Shown one piece after another: positions 13,002 through 24,190 of a stretch of DNA of 64,000 nucleotides. A program made the translations under genes and the position numbers. How positions within the stretch are numbered: the first letter of the stretch is position 1; the number at the start of each line of letters is the position of its first letter. A model generated the notes under the pieces. It saw only the letters and a list, made by a program, of their open reading frames with translations. It did no database searches and was not told the origin of the DNA. The DNA is from Sepiola atlantica (taxonomy: Eukaryota > Mollusca > Cephalopoda > Sepiida > Sepiolidae): the NCBI GenBank assembly GCA_963556195.1, contig OY744532.1, positions 106,069,583 to 106,133,582 on the forward strand, given 5' to 3'.

Positions 13002-16000
13002 TACTCACTAGGAGTTATCACACTGGTCATCGTCAGTGATCGCCCACTGCCAACAACCTGTGGTATTGCCTGGAGTCTGAGTGACAACAAGTCTCCTCAG
13101 ACTTCTCGTATGCTCTATCTCTTTTCGTTCATCACCGCTGATGACCTTGCGGTATCGCAACAGCCACCTCCTACCGATTTCCCGCTGATAAGGGCCATTG
13201 GTCCCTTCTGGGGCCCAAGTGGCAACAAGCCCCCCCCCAAGGTCCCAGAGCTGTCCGCGCTCTTCCAGTGGAGGTCTGGTTTGCGCTTTCCCTCCTCGAC
13301 CTTCTGTCCATAATTTTCGTGGCGTCAGCCTATGCTTGCGCCTCTCTCGTGCGGTTGTATTTTCCCCGGTTCTGTTGTCTTGTGCTTCCATGTGTTTGTT
13401 CTCCATTCGTTGCTTATGTGGTTTGGTTTCCGCATTCGAGGACATTTCTCAGGATTGTAGCTGTTTTGATAATTACTGTCCTTTGTATGGTCTCAGTTAT
13501 CCCTTTGATTCCTATTTCTCCTAGTCTTTTCTCCATGTTTTTGGGGATTGTTCCTAGTGCTCCTATGATTATTGGTGTTATACTGACTTTCTTCATGTTC
13601 CATATTCCTTTCAATTCTCTGGCAAGTTCAGTATATTTGCTTCTTTTTTCCGTCTCTTTGGTCTTCACTCTGTGGTCTGCTGGAACGGCAAAGTCTACGA
13701 TTTTGCAGGATTTTTCTTTCTTGTTGATTATTATCATATCCGGTCTGTTTGCTGTTATGGGTTTGCCTGTTTGTACATTCATATCCCATATGATTTTGTG
13801 TTTTTCGTTTTCTAGTACAGTTTCTGGTTTGTGTTTGTACCGTTTTTTTGCATATTCGACATTCAGTTGTTTGCACATTTCCCGGTGTACTTCTTTCCCC
13901 CTCGCTGTCATGTCTGTTCTTGTATTCCCTTTGGGCTAGCTTGCTGCATTCACTTATTATATGATTTATCGTTTCGTCTCTTTGTCCACACAATCGGCAT
14001 TTGCTGTTTTCCTGGGTTTTATCTATCTTTCCTTTAATAAAGTTTGTCCTAATCGCATTGTTCGGTGCGGCCGTCAGCAGAGATTCCGTTTCTCTGTTCA
14101 AGTGTCCTTTTCTTAGCCATGCCCAGCTGTTTTCATTGGCTTCATCGCTTGTGAGTCTTATAAAGCGTCCATGTAGTTGTTTTTCTTCCCACTTTTCCTT
14201 TCTTGTCTTTTTGTTTCTGGGTTCAATGCTTCCGGAGTTGTTTGTTGGGCTGGTGTCTCTTGCTGTGGTGATCAGTCTTTCCGTGTTCTGGGTTACATAT
14301 TTCTCCAGCTCTTTTTTGGTGTCTTCCACACAGTCTTCTATACTTACCAGTCCTCTACCTCCTTAATTGCTTTTCATGTAGACTCTGTCCGTATCCTCTT
14401 TTGGGTGCAATGCATTGTGCATAGTCATTAGTTTTCTAGTCCTTTGGTCAAGGTGCCTGAGTTCTTCTTTGGTCCAGCCTATGAATGGTCCAGAGTATCT
14501 TATTAGTGATACAGCCCATGTGTTTATCCATTTTACTAGGTTTCTGCTATATAGTTTAGTTTCTAAGAGTGTCCTTGTTCTTCGTAGATATTCTTTTCCA
14601 ATCTTCTCTTTCATTTCTGTATATTTGATTGTGTCTGCTTCCAGAACTCTCAGGTATTTATAACTATCGTGTTCTCCTAGCGCCCTCATCTCCTCTTGGT
14701 TGGGGAGTTCTATACCTTCTGCTGTCTCCAGTTTTCCTCTTTTGATCTCTAGCAGTGCACATTTTTCTATTCCAAACTCCATTTGGATATCCTGGCTGAA
14801 TATCCTGGTTGTATTTATCAGCTTTTCGAGTTCTTTTTTGTTTTTTGCAAACAGTTTAAGGTCATCCATGTGCATCAGGTGGTTTATTCTTTGTTCTGTA
14901 TCCGTAAACCTGTATTCGGCATCACACTTTCTGAGTATGTAGTTGAGTGGCATCATGGCTATTATAAACAATAGTGGTGATAGAGAGTCTCCTTGACAAA
15001 TGCCTCTGTATTTTTATCTCAGACAGGTATTGTCCTCCGGCTGTCAGTTTTAGTCTCCATGTTTCCATTGCTTTCTGGATGAGATTAATAATCCTGTCTG
15101 ATATCTTGTATATTTTTAAGCATTCAATTATCCATGTTTGGGGGATTCTGTCGTAGGCTTTCTTGTAGTCAATCCATGCCATGGTTATGTTCTTTTGTCT
15201 GCTCTTCACCTCCTTCAGGGTCTTTTGATCAATGTATAGTAGATCATGTGCCCCTCTTTGTCCTTTCCGGCATCCTTTTTGTTCCTCGGGGAGCAGTCCA
15301 CGTTTGTCCAGGGATTGGTAGAATTGTTCTCTCAGTTGTGCTGTGAGAATTTTCCGCATCATTGGTAGACATGTTATCGGTCTGTAGTTGTTGGGGGTCG
15401 TTCCTTTTTTGGGGTCTTTTTGTATTAATGTTGTTCTTCCTTCCGTCATCCATTCTGGTACGTGTGTTTTGCGGATACATCCACTCAGTTTCTGCGCTAG
15501 TCTTTCATGCAGGGTCGTGAATTTTTTAAACCAGTATGCATGTATTCCATCGTGACCTGGTGCTCTCCAGTTTGCCATTTTTCTTAGGGTTTTCTTGATC
15601 GTTTCTTTGTTGATTTCTGTTTCGGTTCCTTGTTCGATTTCCTGAAGTTCATCTTTCATGTTTTTCAACCATTGGGCATTTTGTTGTGCTTTTTTGGTAC
15701 TTCCCATATCTTGCTCCAGAATTATTTTGTTTCTGTTGGGTTCGGTTGCTCTGTTGTTGTTTTTTCTCCATTTACGTTTTTGTAAAACTGGCTTTCATTG
15801 TTTTCAAAGGTCCTGTTCTGTTTGCTCTGTTCTGACTTGTACCTGTATCGTTTCAGTCTTCCTTCTATTGCTGCTATCCTTTGTTTTATTTCTTCATGTT
15901 TCTCATTTAGTTTTTCCTTGCGTTTCTGATTTTTGCTTCTTAATCGTTTCATGTCCTCCTTCCTTCTGTTCACGGTTTTAGCTTCTTTCCGAAGTTTGGT

Positions 16001-16425
16001 GATCTGGGTTTCCAGTCTGATTTCCCATCCAGGTTTTGTCGGTCCATTCTTTTGTCCATTCTCTTCGTTTCTTAGTTTCATACTTACCGATTTTGCCCCT
16101 GCATATATCAGGTTGTTTAGGTCTGTAATAGTTTCTGTTGGGATGTGTGTGAGGAGTCTGTTTACTCTTTCTGTTTCTGCTTGTAACTTCTTTGCTACTT
16201 CATTCCTGAGAGATGGGAGTTTTGTTCTGTTTTCTTACATGTATCGTCTAATGTTCTCCACTTCACTTGCTTCTTTTTCGTTGAGTTCTATCTCAGCAGG
16301 TTCTGTGGTTCCGCAGTCTTCTATCTCACTTGGTTCTGTGATTCCGTAGTCTTCAATCTCTTCAGTTTCAGTATGTATGTTTTGCCTGTCCTCTTCCTGT
16401 GGTTTCTCCTTCGGTGGTGTTTTTT
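13001..16425 (-). pseudogene. LINE with restriction-like endonuclease (NeSL/R2/Hero-type), near full length
   Basis: From the 5' end (right): a charged, acidic N-terminus with a duplicated EIEDYGITEPS/EIEDCGTTEPA; a coiled-coil-like Lys/Glu-rich segment (15722-16081); reverse transcriptase with WRAPGHDGIHAYWFK, NNYRPITCLP, MAWIDYKKAYDRIP and MHMDDLKLF (15707-14700); a zinc knuckle CRLC(x)8HxxxEC near 13970; and an endonuclease region with RPDMIIIN, KIVDFAVPADHR and KYTELARELKGIW (13700-13560). This order, with the nuclease after the reverse transcriptase, fits the restriction-like-endonuclease non-LTR group. I see stops near 15725 and 14366 and frameshifts near 15690, 15000 and 13915, so it is inactive. 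The 3' end (ACTCCTAGTGAGT on the minus strand) runs straight into (AAT)n. Confidence 0.88.
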
Positions 16426-16830
<405 letters not shown>

Positions 16831-16879
16831 ATTCCCCCATCTCATTTCACTTTTATTAGTACTTTTATTTTATTTTTTT

Positions 16880-17160
16880 ATTTTATTTATGGAAATCACA
16901 TGAAGTCGATCCAGACAAGGCATGAAGCCACTTGATGTAAGGAGCTAAAAAATACTACTTCAAGGTAAAAAAAAATACTAGCCAACGACATGGATTAGAT
17001 GGATTCTGAGCCAGAAAACAGCAGTTATTTCCCCTTGGTCAGAAACATCGCTAATGGAATGTGAGGACTAACGGACCCACTTAGGGAGGCGAGAGTTACA
17101 AATCTGCCGAAAGTAAACCCAAGGTCCACTTTCTACTTTCCTAATTGTTCACAATACGAA
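16880..17160 (-). pseudogene. 3' end of a LINE (same family as 30466-31130)
   Basis: GATCCAGACAAGGCATGAAG and CACTTGATGTAAGGAGCTAA match the 3' region of the minus-strand LINE fragment near 30480-30515. No coding frame survives. Confidence 0.5.
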
Positions 17161-18200
17161 AAACAAAAACATACACAAATACGTACTATTTCTCTCTGTC
17201 TTTGTCTCTGTCTGTGTGTATGTCTGTCTGTCTGTCCCTCTCTCCCCAATTTACTTTACATTACATATATCTTTATTATTATCATTTACATGATGATAAT
17301 TATTATCGTGTTCGCTTTTTATCATGACTTTTATTATCATCATTATTATTGTTAAACGTTATTACTTGAAAATGCTAACTAATCTTTCCTCTACTTAGGG
17401 TATTTGTAATACTGCAACTTATTTTAATGTTGTTTTGAATTTCATCCTTAACATTATAATGAAACACTTTTTTCTTCAACTTAAATGCTCCAGCTAGATA
17501 AGAGCGTTATTTTAATGTTTTCTTGAATTTAAAATTCCAAGATTTTTAAAAATTACATTTTTATTAAAAAACTTTTAAATGTTTTGATTTCCAATTTATC
17601 AAAACAACAAAACAATTTGAGTAGTGAATTTTTCTTGACCTTTTAAATTTTAAATTCTTCAATTTTTTAATTCTTAAATTTTTAATTTCAATTTTGACAA
17701 GTTTTATATAAGGTTCCTTGCAAGCACTATATTAACTGATTCCTTCCATGTTTGATAGATAGCGAATTGAACTTTCAACCCCCTTTCTCAATATATATGA
17801 TCACATATTTGAACCTATAACAACCCTTTTCACGATATATGATCAGACATATCTAATTGTTTTTGTTTTTAATTCTTCTTATTTGTTAAGGTGTGTTTTT
17901 ATGACCTATGATCTAACAACCGTATTTTCCCATTTATCTTCCTTTGCATATCTGTTTAATCTACTTTATACACTTTCTGAACTCCTTTCTACTTTGCTGT
18001 ATAATTGGTCGTGTTCAACTCTGTGGTCCTGATGCTGGTTGTTTGCTTCTAAGTTGGTGTCTATTACCCTGTGTTGATGAGGACCTCGATATTAAAAAAA
18101 ACCCATATCTACCCAATCGTATACGATCGGAAACAATCGTACACAAACTGTTGTTTATGTTGAATTCTTTGAGCGTAAATAAAAAATCATGCCGTAATTA
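17161..18200. other. AT-rich spacer with short CT/TG runs, no gene seen
   Basis: Contains a degenerate CTGTCTG tract at 17188-17245 and otherwise low-complexity AT sequence. A plus-strand open frame at 17944-18201 has no recognisable domain. Confidence 0.5.
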
Positions 18201-18204
18201 AGTT

Positions 18205-18240
18205 TACCTAATATATACATACACACACACTCACACACAG

Positions 18241-18288
<48 letters not shown>

Positions 18289-18347
18289 ATCTCTCTCTAT
18301 ATATATATATACATATATATATATAAATCTCTCTCTCTATATATATA

Positions 18348-18391
<44 letters not shown>

Positions 18392-18395
18392 GTAT
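18205..18395. repeat. (CA)n, (TA)n and (CT)n compound microsatellite
   Basis: CA dinucleotides at 18220-18260 grade into TA with short CTCTCT breaks. Confidence 0.95.
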
Positions 18396-18475
18396 TTAAA
18401 ACAATCCATTATTAATATTTAGCTCTCACTCTTCTGTTATTGAGGTCTTCATTGATTTATTTCCAATATGACTTG

Positions 18476-18492
18476 ACACACACACACACACA

Positions 18493-18579
<87 letters not shown>
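18476..18579. repeat. (CA)n then (TA)n microsatellite
   Basis: (CA)10 followed by about 40 TA units. Confidence 0.97.
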
Positions 18580-18580
<1 letters not shown>

Positions 18581-18670
18581 CCGCCACCCTACACTGATGA
18601 GTGTAAGAGATCCCAAAACGACACGTCGGTTTAGGTAAGAAAACACTTTTATATTTAAAAAATATTTCTA

Positions 18671-18673
<3 letters not shown>
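18580..18673 (+). repeat. Short segment between two (TA)n tracts
   Basis: It holds a small hairpin ACAC/GTGT around TGATGA at 18591-18604 and a second hairpin CGAC/GTCG at 18619-18628. It looks like the end of a (TA)n-associated repeat, but a full hammerhead cannot be folded. Confidence 0.35.

Positions 18674-18738
<65 letters not shown>
18674..18738. repeat. (TA)n microsatellite
   Basis: About 32 uninterrupted TA units. Confidence 0.98.
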
Positions 18739-18740
<2 letters not shown>

Positions 18741-18784
18741 GAAATGAAAAAAGGAAAAACCAAGAGATATTTTTTTTTATATAT

Positions 18785-18827
18785 TCATCAACGTTTCGTC
18801 TTTATTTGTGTGACTTCCTCGGGATGA
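18785..18827 (-). ncRNA. Hammerhead-type ribozyme fold, one core change
   Basis: On the minus strand: stem I TCATC (18827-18823) pairs with GATGA (18789-18785). The core reads CCGAGGA (18822-18816) where CUGANGA is expected. Stem II is GTC (18814-18812) with GAC (18800-18798). GAAA is at 18797-18794, the palindrome ACGT forms a minimal stem III, and H17 is U. The single U to C change in the core should abolish or reduce cleavage. It lies between two (TA)n tracts. Confidence 0.5.
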
Positions 18828-18829
18828 TA

Positions 18830-18833
<4 letters not shown>

Positions 18834-18875
<42 letters not shown>
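18834..18875. repeat. (TA)n microsatellite
   Basis: About 20 TA units adjacent to the hammerhead-like segment. Confidence 0.97.
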
Positions 18876-18878
<3 letters not shown>

Positions 18879-18884
18879 CAAATA

Positions 18885-19205
18885 GTACAGGCGACTTCTG
18901 TCTATATATTTTCTCGTTGATCCTTTCAATTTCGCGTTGCCTAATTAGTGTTCGCATTTCAAATTGGAACTGTCTGATGAACTTGCCGTACTGGTTAGGT
19001 ATCCTCGTACTTTCGGTTCCGTTTGGAACAATCTTTAGGGAGTTGCGTATTGAGTATAGAACATAAATGTTTTTGTGATGGGTTTAATTTGTATTGATAG
19101 AGTATTAGTTCATCAGCCAGTTCCAGCCTGAAATCCTAACACTAATCAAGCAACTTGAAAGAGATCAAAGAGAAAATGTGCAGAAATAAGGCGACTGTAC
19201 TACGC
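18885..19205. repeat. Inverted pair of a coding-like segment
   Basis: The minus strand of 18888-18985 reads [17 protein letters not shown]. The plus strand of 19106-19202 reads FISQFQPEILTLIKQLE. These are diverged inverted copies of one peptide-encoding segment, about 95 bp each. I do not recognise the protein; a retroelement origin is likely from the surroundings. Confidence 0.5.
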
Positions 19206-19235
19206 GTAACCAAATATGTATAGAAAAAAGATTCT

Positions 19236-19378
19236 GCCTATATATATATATATATTTGTATATATGTTTATATATATATTTATATATATATATATTTATA
19301 TATATATATATTTATGTATGTGTATTTACATATATATATCATGTATGTGTATTCATATATATATACATATATATATAA
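19236..19378. repeat. Imperfect (TA)n with TATT and TATG interruptions
   Basis: Low-complexity TA-rich tract of about 140 bp. Confidence 0.93.
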
Positions 19379-19477
19379 CTATAACTATTTCATGTATCTA
19401 CATAAAATTTTATGAGATATAATTTTTTATGTATCAATTTTTTAGTATTTACTTCAACAGAGCTAGGTAGTAAGCTA

Positions 19478-19629
19478 TGAAAATATATTTATGACAATTA
19501 AGCTACACAGAGGCTCCCGCGTTTCATCCCCGAGGGGAATCGTCAGGCTAAAATGCCTGAAGATTCCCCCGGGGATTAAACGCGGGAGTCTCTGTGTAGC
19601 TTAATTGCTATAAATATATTTTCATAGTT

Positions 19630-19633
<4 letters not shown>
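19478..19633. repeat. 156-bp palindrome beside (TA)n with CTGANGA hairpins
   Basis: The arm GCTATGAAAATATATTTATG onward is repeated in reverse complement ending at 19633. The arm carries, on its sense strand, CTGACGA, a TCCC/GGGA hairpin, GAAACGCGGG and GTGTAGCTTAATTG (left arm, minus strand), and CTGAAGA with TAAACGCGGG (right arm, plus strand). A third copy is at 10056-10140. The hairpin is kept while its loop varies, which suggests a structured RNA, but no matching stem I is found, so a working hammerhead is not claimed. Confidence 0.8.

Positions 19634-19708
<75 letters not shown>
19634..19708. repeat. (TA)n microsatellite
   Basis: About 37 TA units between the palindrome and the left inverted repeat of the PLE. 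Confidence 0.98.
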
Positions 19709-19713
<5 letters not shown>

Positions 19714-19904
19714 AATGAAACAGACGAGTGGAAAAAAAAGAAAGAAAAATTGTTAAAATAACCTTAAGGCCTTATCGTCTGACCCTCTGAGAGGAAACGT
19801 CAGAATGGTAAATTAAAAACTAAAAGTCGAATGAGATATGAGGGGAAAAAACTTATTTAGTTGGATGAAACGATTGAGAGGAAAAAAAAGAAAAAAGAAA
19901 AAGG

Positions 19905-20092
19905 CTTCTTCAACTTTATAAAAGCAAGTTTATTTCTAAAGAGATATATGAAAGAATACGACCTATCGGCTCTCAAAGGCCTAGAATGTACGGCTTACCC
20001 AAGGTTCATAAACCCAATGTTCCTTTACGGCCTATTCTATCAATGTTGGGTTCTGCACAACATGCACTTGGGAAATGGTTAGTTGTTAGTTA
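19905..20092 (+). pseudogene. PLE N-terminal coding segment, frame-shifted from the main frame
   Basis: Reads [20 protein letters not shown] and then [31 protein letters not shown], then stops. YGLPKVHKP and PLRPILS are the typical conserved N-terminal motifs of PLE reverse transcriptases. A single frameshift near 20085 separates it from the 456-residue frame that follows. More N-terminal sequence is missing. Confidence 0.8.
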
Positions 20093-21453
20093 AGCCCGTA
20101 CTTACTTTTTATTCGGACTATTGTATCTCTGATTCCTTTGAATGTGTGTCTTCTATACACAAATTATCTCTCTCAAAGGATACCGAGTTCTTGGCTTCCT
20201 TTGACATTAGTAGTCTGTTTACCAATGTACCTTTGGATGAAGCCATTGGTATATGTGCAGATTATCTTTACCGCGGCTCCTTAAAATCTCCACAATTTCC
20301 TGAACTAATTTTTGTTGAACTGATGGAACTTGCTACTAAATCAGTTTCCTTCAGTTTCAATAATATAATGTATCGGCAAATTGATGGTATATCCATGGGC
20401 AGCCCTCTTGGTCCATCGTTAGCCAACATTTTCGTTGGATTTTTGGAAAACCAATTATTTTCCAAAGTGACCAAGCCGGCTTTCTACACACGTTACGTTG
20501 ATGACACTTTTGCTTGTTTTCCCTCACGGAGTGATGCTGAAGAGTTTCTTCGTCTTCTTTGTGACTTGCATCCATCGTTGCAATTCACTATGGAGGTCGA
20601 GGATTGTGGTTCCTTACCATTCCCCGATGTTTTAGTGTCTAAATCTGGTTTATCATTTGAAACCTGTGTGTATAGAAAACCAACATTTACAGGCTTTTAT
20701 CTAGATTGGTTTTCCTTCGCCCCAAGAGCAAGAAAAATAAATCTTATTGGTACTCTCACTCATCGAGCACTTATGATTTGTTCACCAACACGACTCGATG
20801 CAGAACTTGGTGAAATTACTAATATTTTTCTTGCTAATGGATATCCCATCAATACTATAAAAGGCACCATTGCACGTAAAGTTGCTTTATTTAATGGTGG
20901 TAAATTTATTGGCCCGTCACGTTGCCCTATTTATTTGAAACTCCCATGGTTGGGTTCTGACGGCCTTGACATTGTTAAAAGGATTTCTTCTTCTACTCAA
21001 CGTTGTTTACCGGCAACCATGTTGAGGGTAGTTTACACGACTCGAACCTTTTTCTCTTCTTTTCGTAAGGATGTTTTGCCAGCCATTCAAAAGAAGTCTG
21101 TAGTTTATAAATTCATGTGTCAGTGTGGAGCTGACTACGTTGGCAAGACATCCCAAAGATTAGAATTTAGAATATCCCAACACATACCACGTGATATTCG
21201 CCTACACAAGGTTTCGAGATCATCCGGGAACTTCCAGGCACAGGAATCAGCCATCGGTAATCACCTCGTTAGTACAAATAGTTGTTCTGACAAGTATTCC
21301 GATGGGTGGTTTTCTGTTTTACACAGTGCCAGGTCGAACTACCATCTCAATATTATTGAGGCGTTAGTCATTAACAACTCTCGACCTAGCCTGTGTAGAC
21401 AAAAGATTTTTAAACATCAGTTGGAGATCTTTATTGATTCAAAGCCACCATAG
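20083..21453 (+). CDS. Penelope-like reverse transcriptase with GIY-YIG endonuclease
   Basis: A 456-codon frame free of stops. Reverse transcriptase motifs: [16 protein letters not shown] (A, residues about 41-56), [18 protein letters not shown] (B, about 106-123) and RYVDDTF (C, about 137-143). Then SVYRKP-like [18 protein letters not shown] and the thumb. The C-terminal GIY-YIG nuclease has [22 protein letters not shown] (Tyr, Arg and His of the active site), [20 protein letters not shown] (Glu and Asn). Catalytic residues look intact. There is no ATG at the 5' end; the frame opens at a TTG because of a frameshift with the upstream segment. It would copy element RNA by target-primed synthesis. 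It is the youngest-looking retroelement here but probably not autonomous. Confidence 0.9.
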   Translation: MLVKPVLTFYSDYCISDSFECVSSIHKLSLSKDTEFLASFDISSLFTNVPLDEAIGICADYLYRGSLKSPQFPELIFVELMELATKSVSFSFNNIMYRQIDGISMGSPLGPSLANIFVGFLENQLFSKVTKPAFYTRYVDDTFACFPSRSDAEEFLRLLCDLHPSLQFTMEVEDCGSLPFPDVLVSKSGLSFETCVYRKPTFTGFYLDWFSFAPRARKINLIGTLTHRALMICSPTRLDAELGEITNIFLANGYPINTIKGTIARKVALFNGGKFIGPSRCPIYLKLPWLGSDGLDIVKRISSSTQRCLPATMLRVVYTTRTFFSSFRKDVLPAIQKKSVVYKFMCQCGADYVGKTSQRLEFRISQHIPRDIRLHKVSRSSGNFQAQESAIGNHLVSTNSCSDKYSDGWFSVLHSARSNYHLNIIEALVINNSRPSLCRQKIFKHQLEIFIDSKPP

Positions 21454-21713
21454 CGTTGAGAGATTTACCCTTTTTTTATTTTTTATTTTTCCTCTCAATC
21501 GTTTCCTCCAACTAAATAAGTTTTTTCCCCTCATATCTCATTCGACTTTTAGTTTTTAATTTACCATTCTGACGTTTCCTCTCAGAGGGTCAGACGATAA
21601 GGCCTTAAGGTAATTTTAACAATTTTCCTTTTTTTTTCCACTCGTCTGTTTCATTTATTATAATAATGCTTCCTCTAAAATTAATCCTACGATTCTGTTG
21701 TACACGAAATTTA

Positions 21714-21719
<6 letters not shown>

Positions 21720-21802
<83 letters not shown>
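21720..21802. repeat. (CA)n then (TA)n microsatellite
   Basis: (AC)12 followed by about 30 TA units. Confidence 0.98.
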
Positions 21803-21806
<4 letters not shown>

Positions 21807-21814
21807 ACAGGTTA

Positions 21815-22140
21815 ATCTGCTAAACTAATGAACGAATCATTATGAAGTTTGGAATATATATTCAAAAAATACAGTAAAGAACATGGCACATGATTTGTTT
21901 TGTAATTTTTTACATTTCGCGGGTGCATATATAATTCTTTTAAAAATTTATTTTATATTTTTTTATCAACCAATCATCATGAATTTTACGATATATATCT
22001 TCATGAACCCGGTATTAACATATGCGCATTATTTTCATTTGTTAACTTTAAATTTCCTAAACTAATAAACGGATCATTATGAATTTTGAAATATATATTC
22101 AAAAAAATACAGTGAATAACATGTGCACATTATTTTTTTT
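21815..22140 (+). repeat. Direct repeat pair of a short AT-rich element
   Basis: CTAAACTAATGAACGAATCA at 21819 and CTAAACTAATAAACGGATCA at 22058 begin two similar segments of about 85-100 bp, each continuing GAATATATATTCAAAAAA or a close variant. Class unknown. Confidence 0.65.
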
Positions 22141-22171
22141 TATATAATACTGTTTTGTTTTTAAAATCCCG

Positions 22172-22363
22172 AAACAGTTTTCATGGTAAACAACTGACGA
22201 TCCCTTATATAAAAAAACATATATAAAAATATATTTATATCAGAGTAAATTCTTGGAAGTTAACTTATATAGTGATTGCAGTAGATTGATTGACTTACTA
22301 GACAAAAATCTTTCAACGAAAGAAAAATGTTTTTTTTCAGTTTTGAAGGTTAAAAAAACTTCC

Positions 22364-22416
<53 letters not shown>
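22172..22416 (+). repeat. (TA)n-tailed dispersed repeat (family also at 55055-55222)
   Basis: Starts with TGGTAAACAACTGACGATCC and ends AACTTCCGAGACTATATATA, followed by (TA)n to 22416. The minus strand of 55055-55222 starts and ends with the same sequences and also ends in (TA)n. CTGANGA occurs near the start, but no GAAA partner forms a hammerhead. Confidence 0.6.
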
Positions 22417-22419
<3 letters not shown>

Positions 22420-22970
22420 TACCTATTTTTTAATTTCTTATCAACATGCACATGTGTTTAATTTTTTTTCCGGTAATCATCGGTGTGGAGAATTATTCTT
22501 CTGCCGGTCACACAATTCGAAACTCAGACCTAAGACAACATTCTAACTTCTAGAATCATTCGACCAACCTAACAAGTAAAACAAAAAAAAAGTAGAGAAT
22601 TGAGATCTATTTATGTCTTTACAAGCAGACATACTTAGACGGCTATCACAAACAGTGTCTTAACAACGCCGTCGGACCGAACTTCGCATTACGCATTCAA
22701 TTTGACAGCTTAATTATAATTCTCTTAAAGCGCCCGTCCTTGCATTAAGGAGGCCATAAAAAGTATTATGATAAATATTGTTTTAATTTTTTCATCCACA
22801 TACGCATGTGTGTTCATCCTTTTTTCGGGATCTGTAGACGTGTGTATGGCAGGGCATAACTCGTGAAGAAACGACAGAAACCCATCACAGTTGATATGCC
22901 GTTAAACACATAAACACTGCAGAGAAACACATGTATGCAAATGCTAACACCTAAAATACATGACTATCAG
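22417..22970. other. No feature seen
   Basis: Unique AT-rich sequence. No credible gene. Confidence 0.45.
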
Positions 22971-22974
22971 AACT

Positions 22975-23045
22975 AGAAAGAAAAGGGAGAGAGGGAGATA
23001 GAGAGGGAGAGAGAGAGGGGGGGGAGGGAAGAGAAAAGAAAGAGG
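22975..23045. repeat. (GA)n-rich tract
   Basis: GAGA with GGGG interruptions over about 70 bp. Confidence 0.9.
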
Positions 23046-23395
23046 AGGCAGATGAGAGTAGAGCCAACCGAAGCGTCTCAGCAATTGCAGTGTTTTGCAA
23101 CGATGCAGTACTCGCCTTCCCAACTACCCCCACTAACCCTAACACACTCGAGAAGAGGGGGGGATAAATAATTAAAAATAGTAGCAAACATTTTTCGAAA
23201 AGATCTAAAAAAATGAAAAAAAAATAAGGGAAAAGTGTAACTGCAAACATTTGACTCCCGCCATTTTGGATGCATCTGGTTATCCGGATTTTACCGATCA
23301 TTGTCGAACGTTTCCTATCGAACAACAAGTGCTACTAGACTACAGCGAACGGGTAGCGGCAAAAACACGAAAACCGCGATCATTGCGACAACATC
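23046..23395. other. CpG-richer unique segment, possibly regulatory
   Basis: The segment 23255-23395 is richer in CpG than its surroundings and contains CCGCCATTTTGG, which resembles a YY1-type site. A plus-strand frame starts at 23251 but quickly becomes poly-Leu and poly-Ser from the CTA and CTT repeats, so I do not call a gene. It could be an exon or promoter edge of something outside the visible evidence. Confidence 0.25.
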
Positions 23396-23400
23396 GACTC

Positions 23401-23433
<33 letters not shown>

Positions 23434-23975
23434 AATCAGCCTTCTATTTCATCACCCACCTCCACTTGCTCCACCTCTTCTTCTTCTTCTTCATCTTCTT
23501 CACCTTCTGTTATTTCTTCTCATTCTTTTTCTTTTTCTTCTTCTTCTTTTTCTTCTTCTATTCTTTCTTTTTCTTCTAGTTCTTCTTCTTCTTCTTCCTC
23601 ATCTTCTTCTTCTTCTTCTTCTTCTTCTTCTTCTTTCGCCATCTTCTTTCTGTATTCTTATTGGTAACCCTTTTCTTCATCATGTTCATAATCCTGTTCT
23701 TCTTCTTCTTCTTCTTCTTCTTCTTCTTCTTCTTCTTCTTCTTCTTCTTCTTCTTCTTCTTCTTTATCACCTCTTTGTCTCCTTTTCGATACCTCTCCTC
23801 TATTCTTTTTCTTCATCCCCTTCAGCATTTCTTTTTTCTCCGTTACCTGCTCTTCATCTTTTTCGCCATCCTTTCTCCTTGTTCTTGTTCTTGTTCTTGT
23901 TCTTGTTCTTGTTCTTGTTCTTGTTCTTGTTCTTGTTATTCTTCTTCTTCTTCTTCTTCTTCTTCTTTTCTTTTT
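23396..23975. repeat. (CTA)n, (TTC)n and (TTCTTG)n microsatellite block
   Basis: (CTA)12 at 23398-23432, (TTC)n at 23478-23640 and 23696-23765, a TTCTTG hexamer array at 23874-23937 and (TTC)n to 23970. All open frames across it are low-complexity. Confidence 0.96.
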
Positions 23976-24146
23976 GTTGTTGTTCTTGTTTTTGTTCATA
24001 AAGTAACAAGATAAAATATTATTTCAATATATGATACATTACACAGGTAAAAGCGAAAGTCCTTGCTCTTCATTCAAAGCAAAGAAAAACTTTTCAGTAA
24101 ATTCTTAGCCATTTTCATGCCTCGTAGGCATCACGCGGGGCTTGCT

Positions 24147-24188
<42 letters not shown>

Positions 24189-24190
24189 CA
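24147..24190. repeat. (CAA)n microsatellite
   Basis: About 14 CAA units. Confidence 0.97.

Larger units (their letters stand above)
19709..21662 (+). mobile_element. Penelope-like element with 176-bp inverted terminal repeats
   Basis: The left repeat (19709-19885) and right repeat (21487-21662) are inverted and nearly identical, starting at ATAAATGAAACAGACGAGTG and ending at CGATTGAGAGGAAAAA. Between them lies a reverse transcriptase plus GIY-YIG coding region. PLEs are known to carry pseudo-LTRs that can be inverted. The left side touches (TA)n. The coding region is truncated at its 5' end. Confidence 0.85.

Noticed and set aside
13110..16349. Plus-strand frames overlapping the LINE (for example 13268-13939, 15933-16349)
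   Set aside because: They are antisense shadows of the minus-strand LINE coding region.
18580..18640. CTGATGA with a downstream AAAACGAC as a hammerhead
   Set aside because: No stem II can form between the two core pieces, GAAA reads AAAA, and stem I does not pair without bulges.
21541..21605. Hammerhead in the PLE inverted repeat (CTGACC ... GAAACGTC)
   Set aside because: The NGA part of CUGANGA is missing on both strands and no stem II fits between the core pieces.
23251..23667. A host gene starting near 23251 with a CpG-richer 5' part
   Set aside because: The frame runs into poly-Leu and poly-Ser from CTA and CTT repeats, and no domain or splice evidence is visible.
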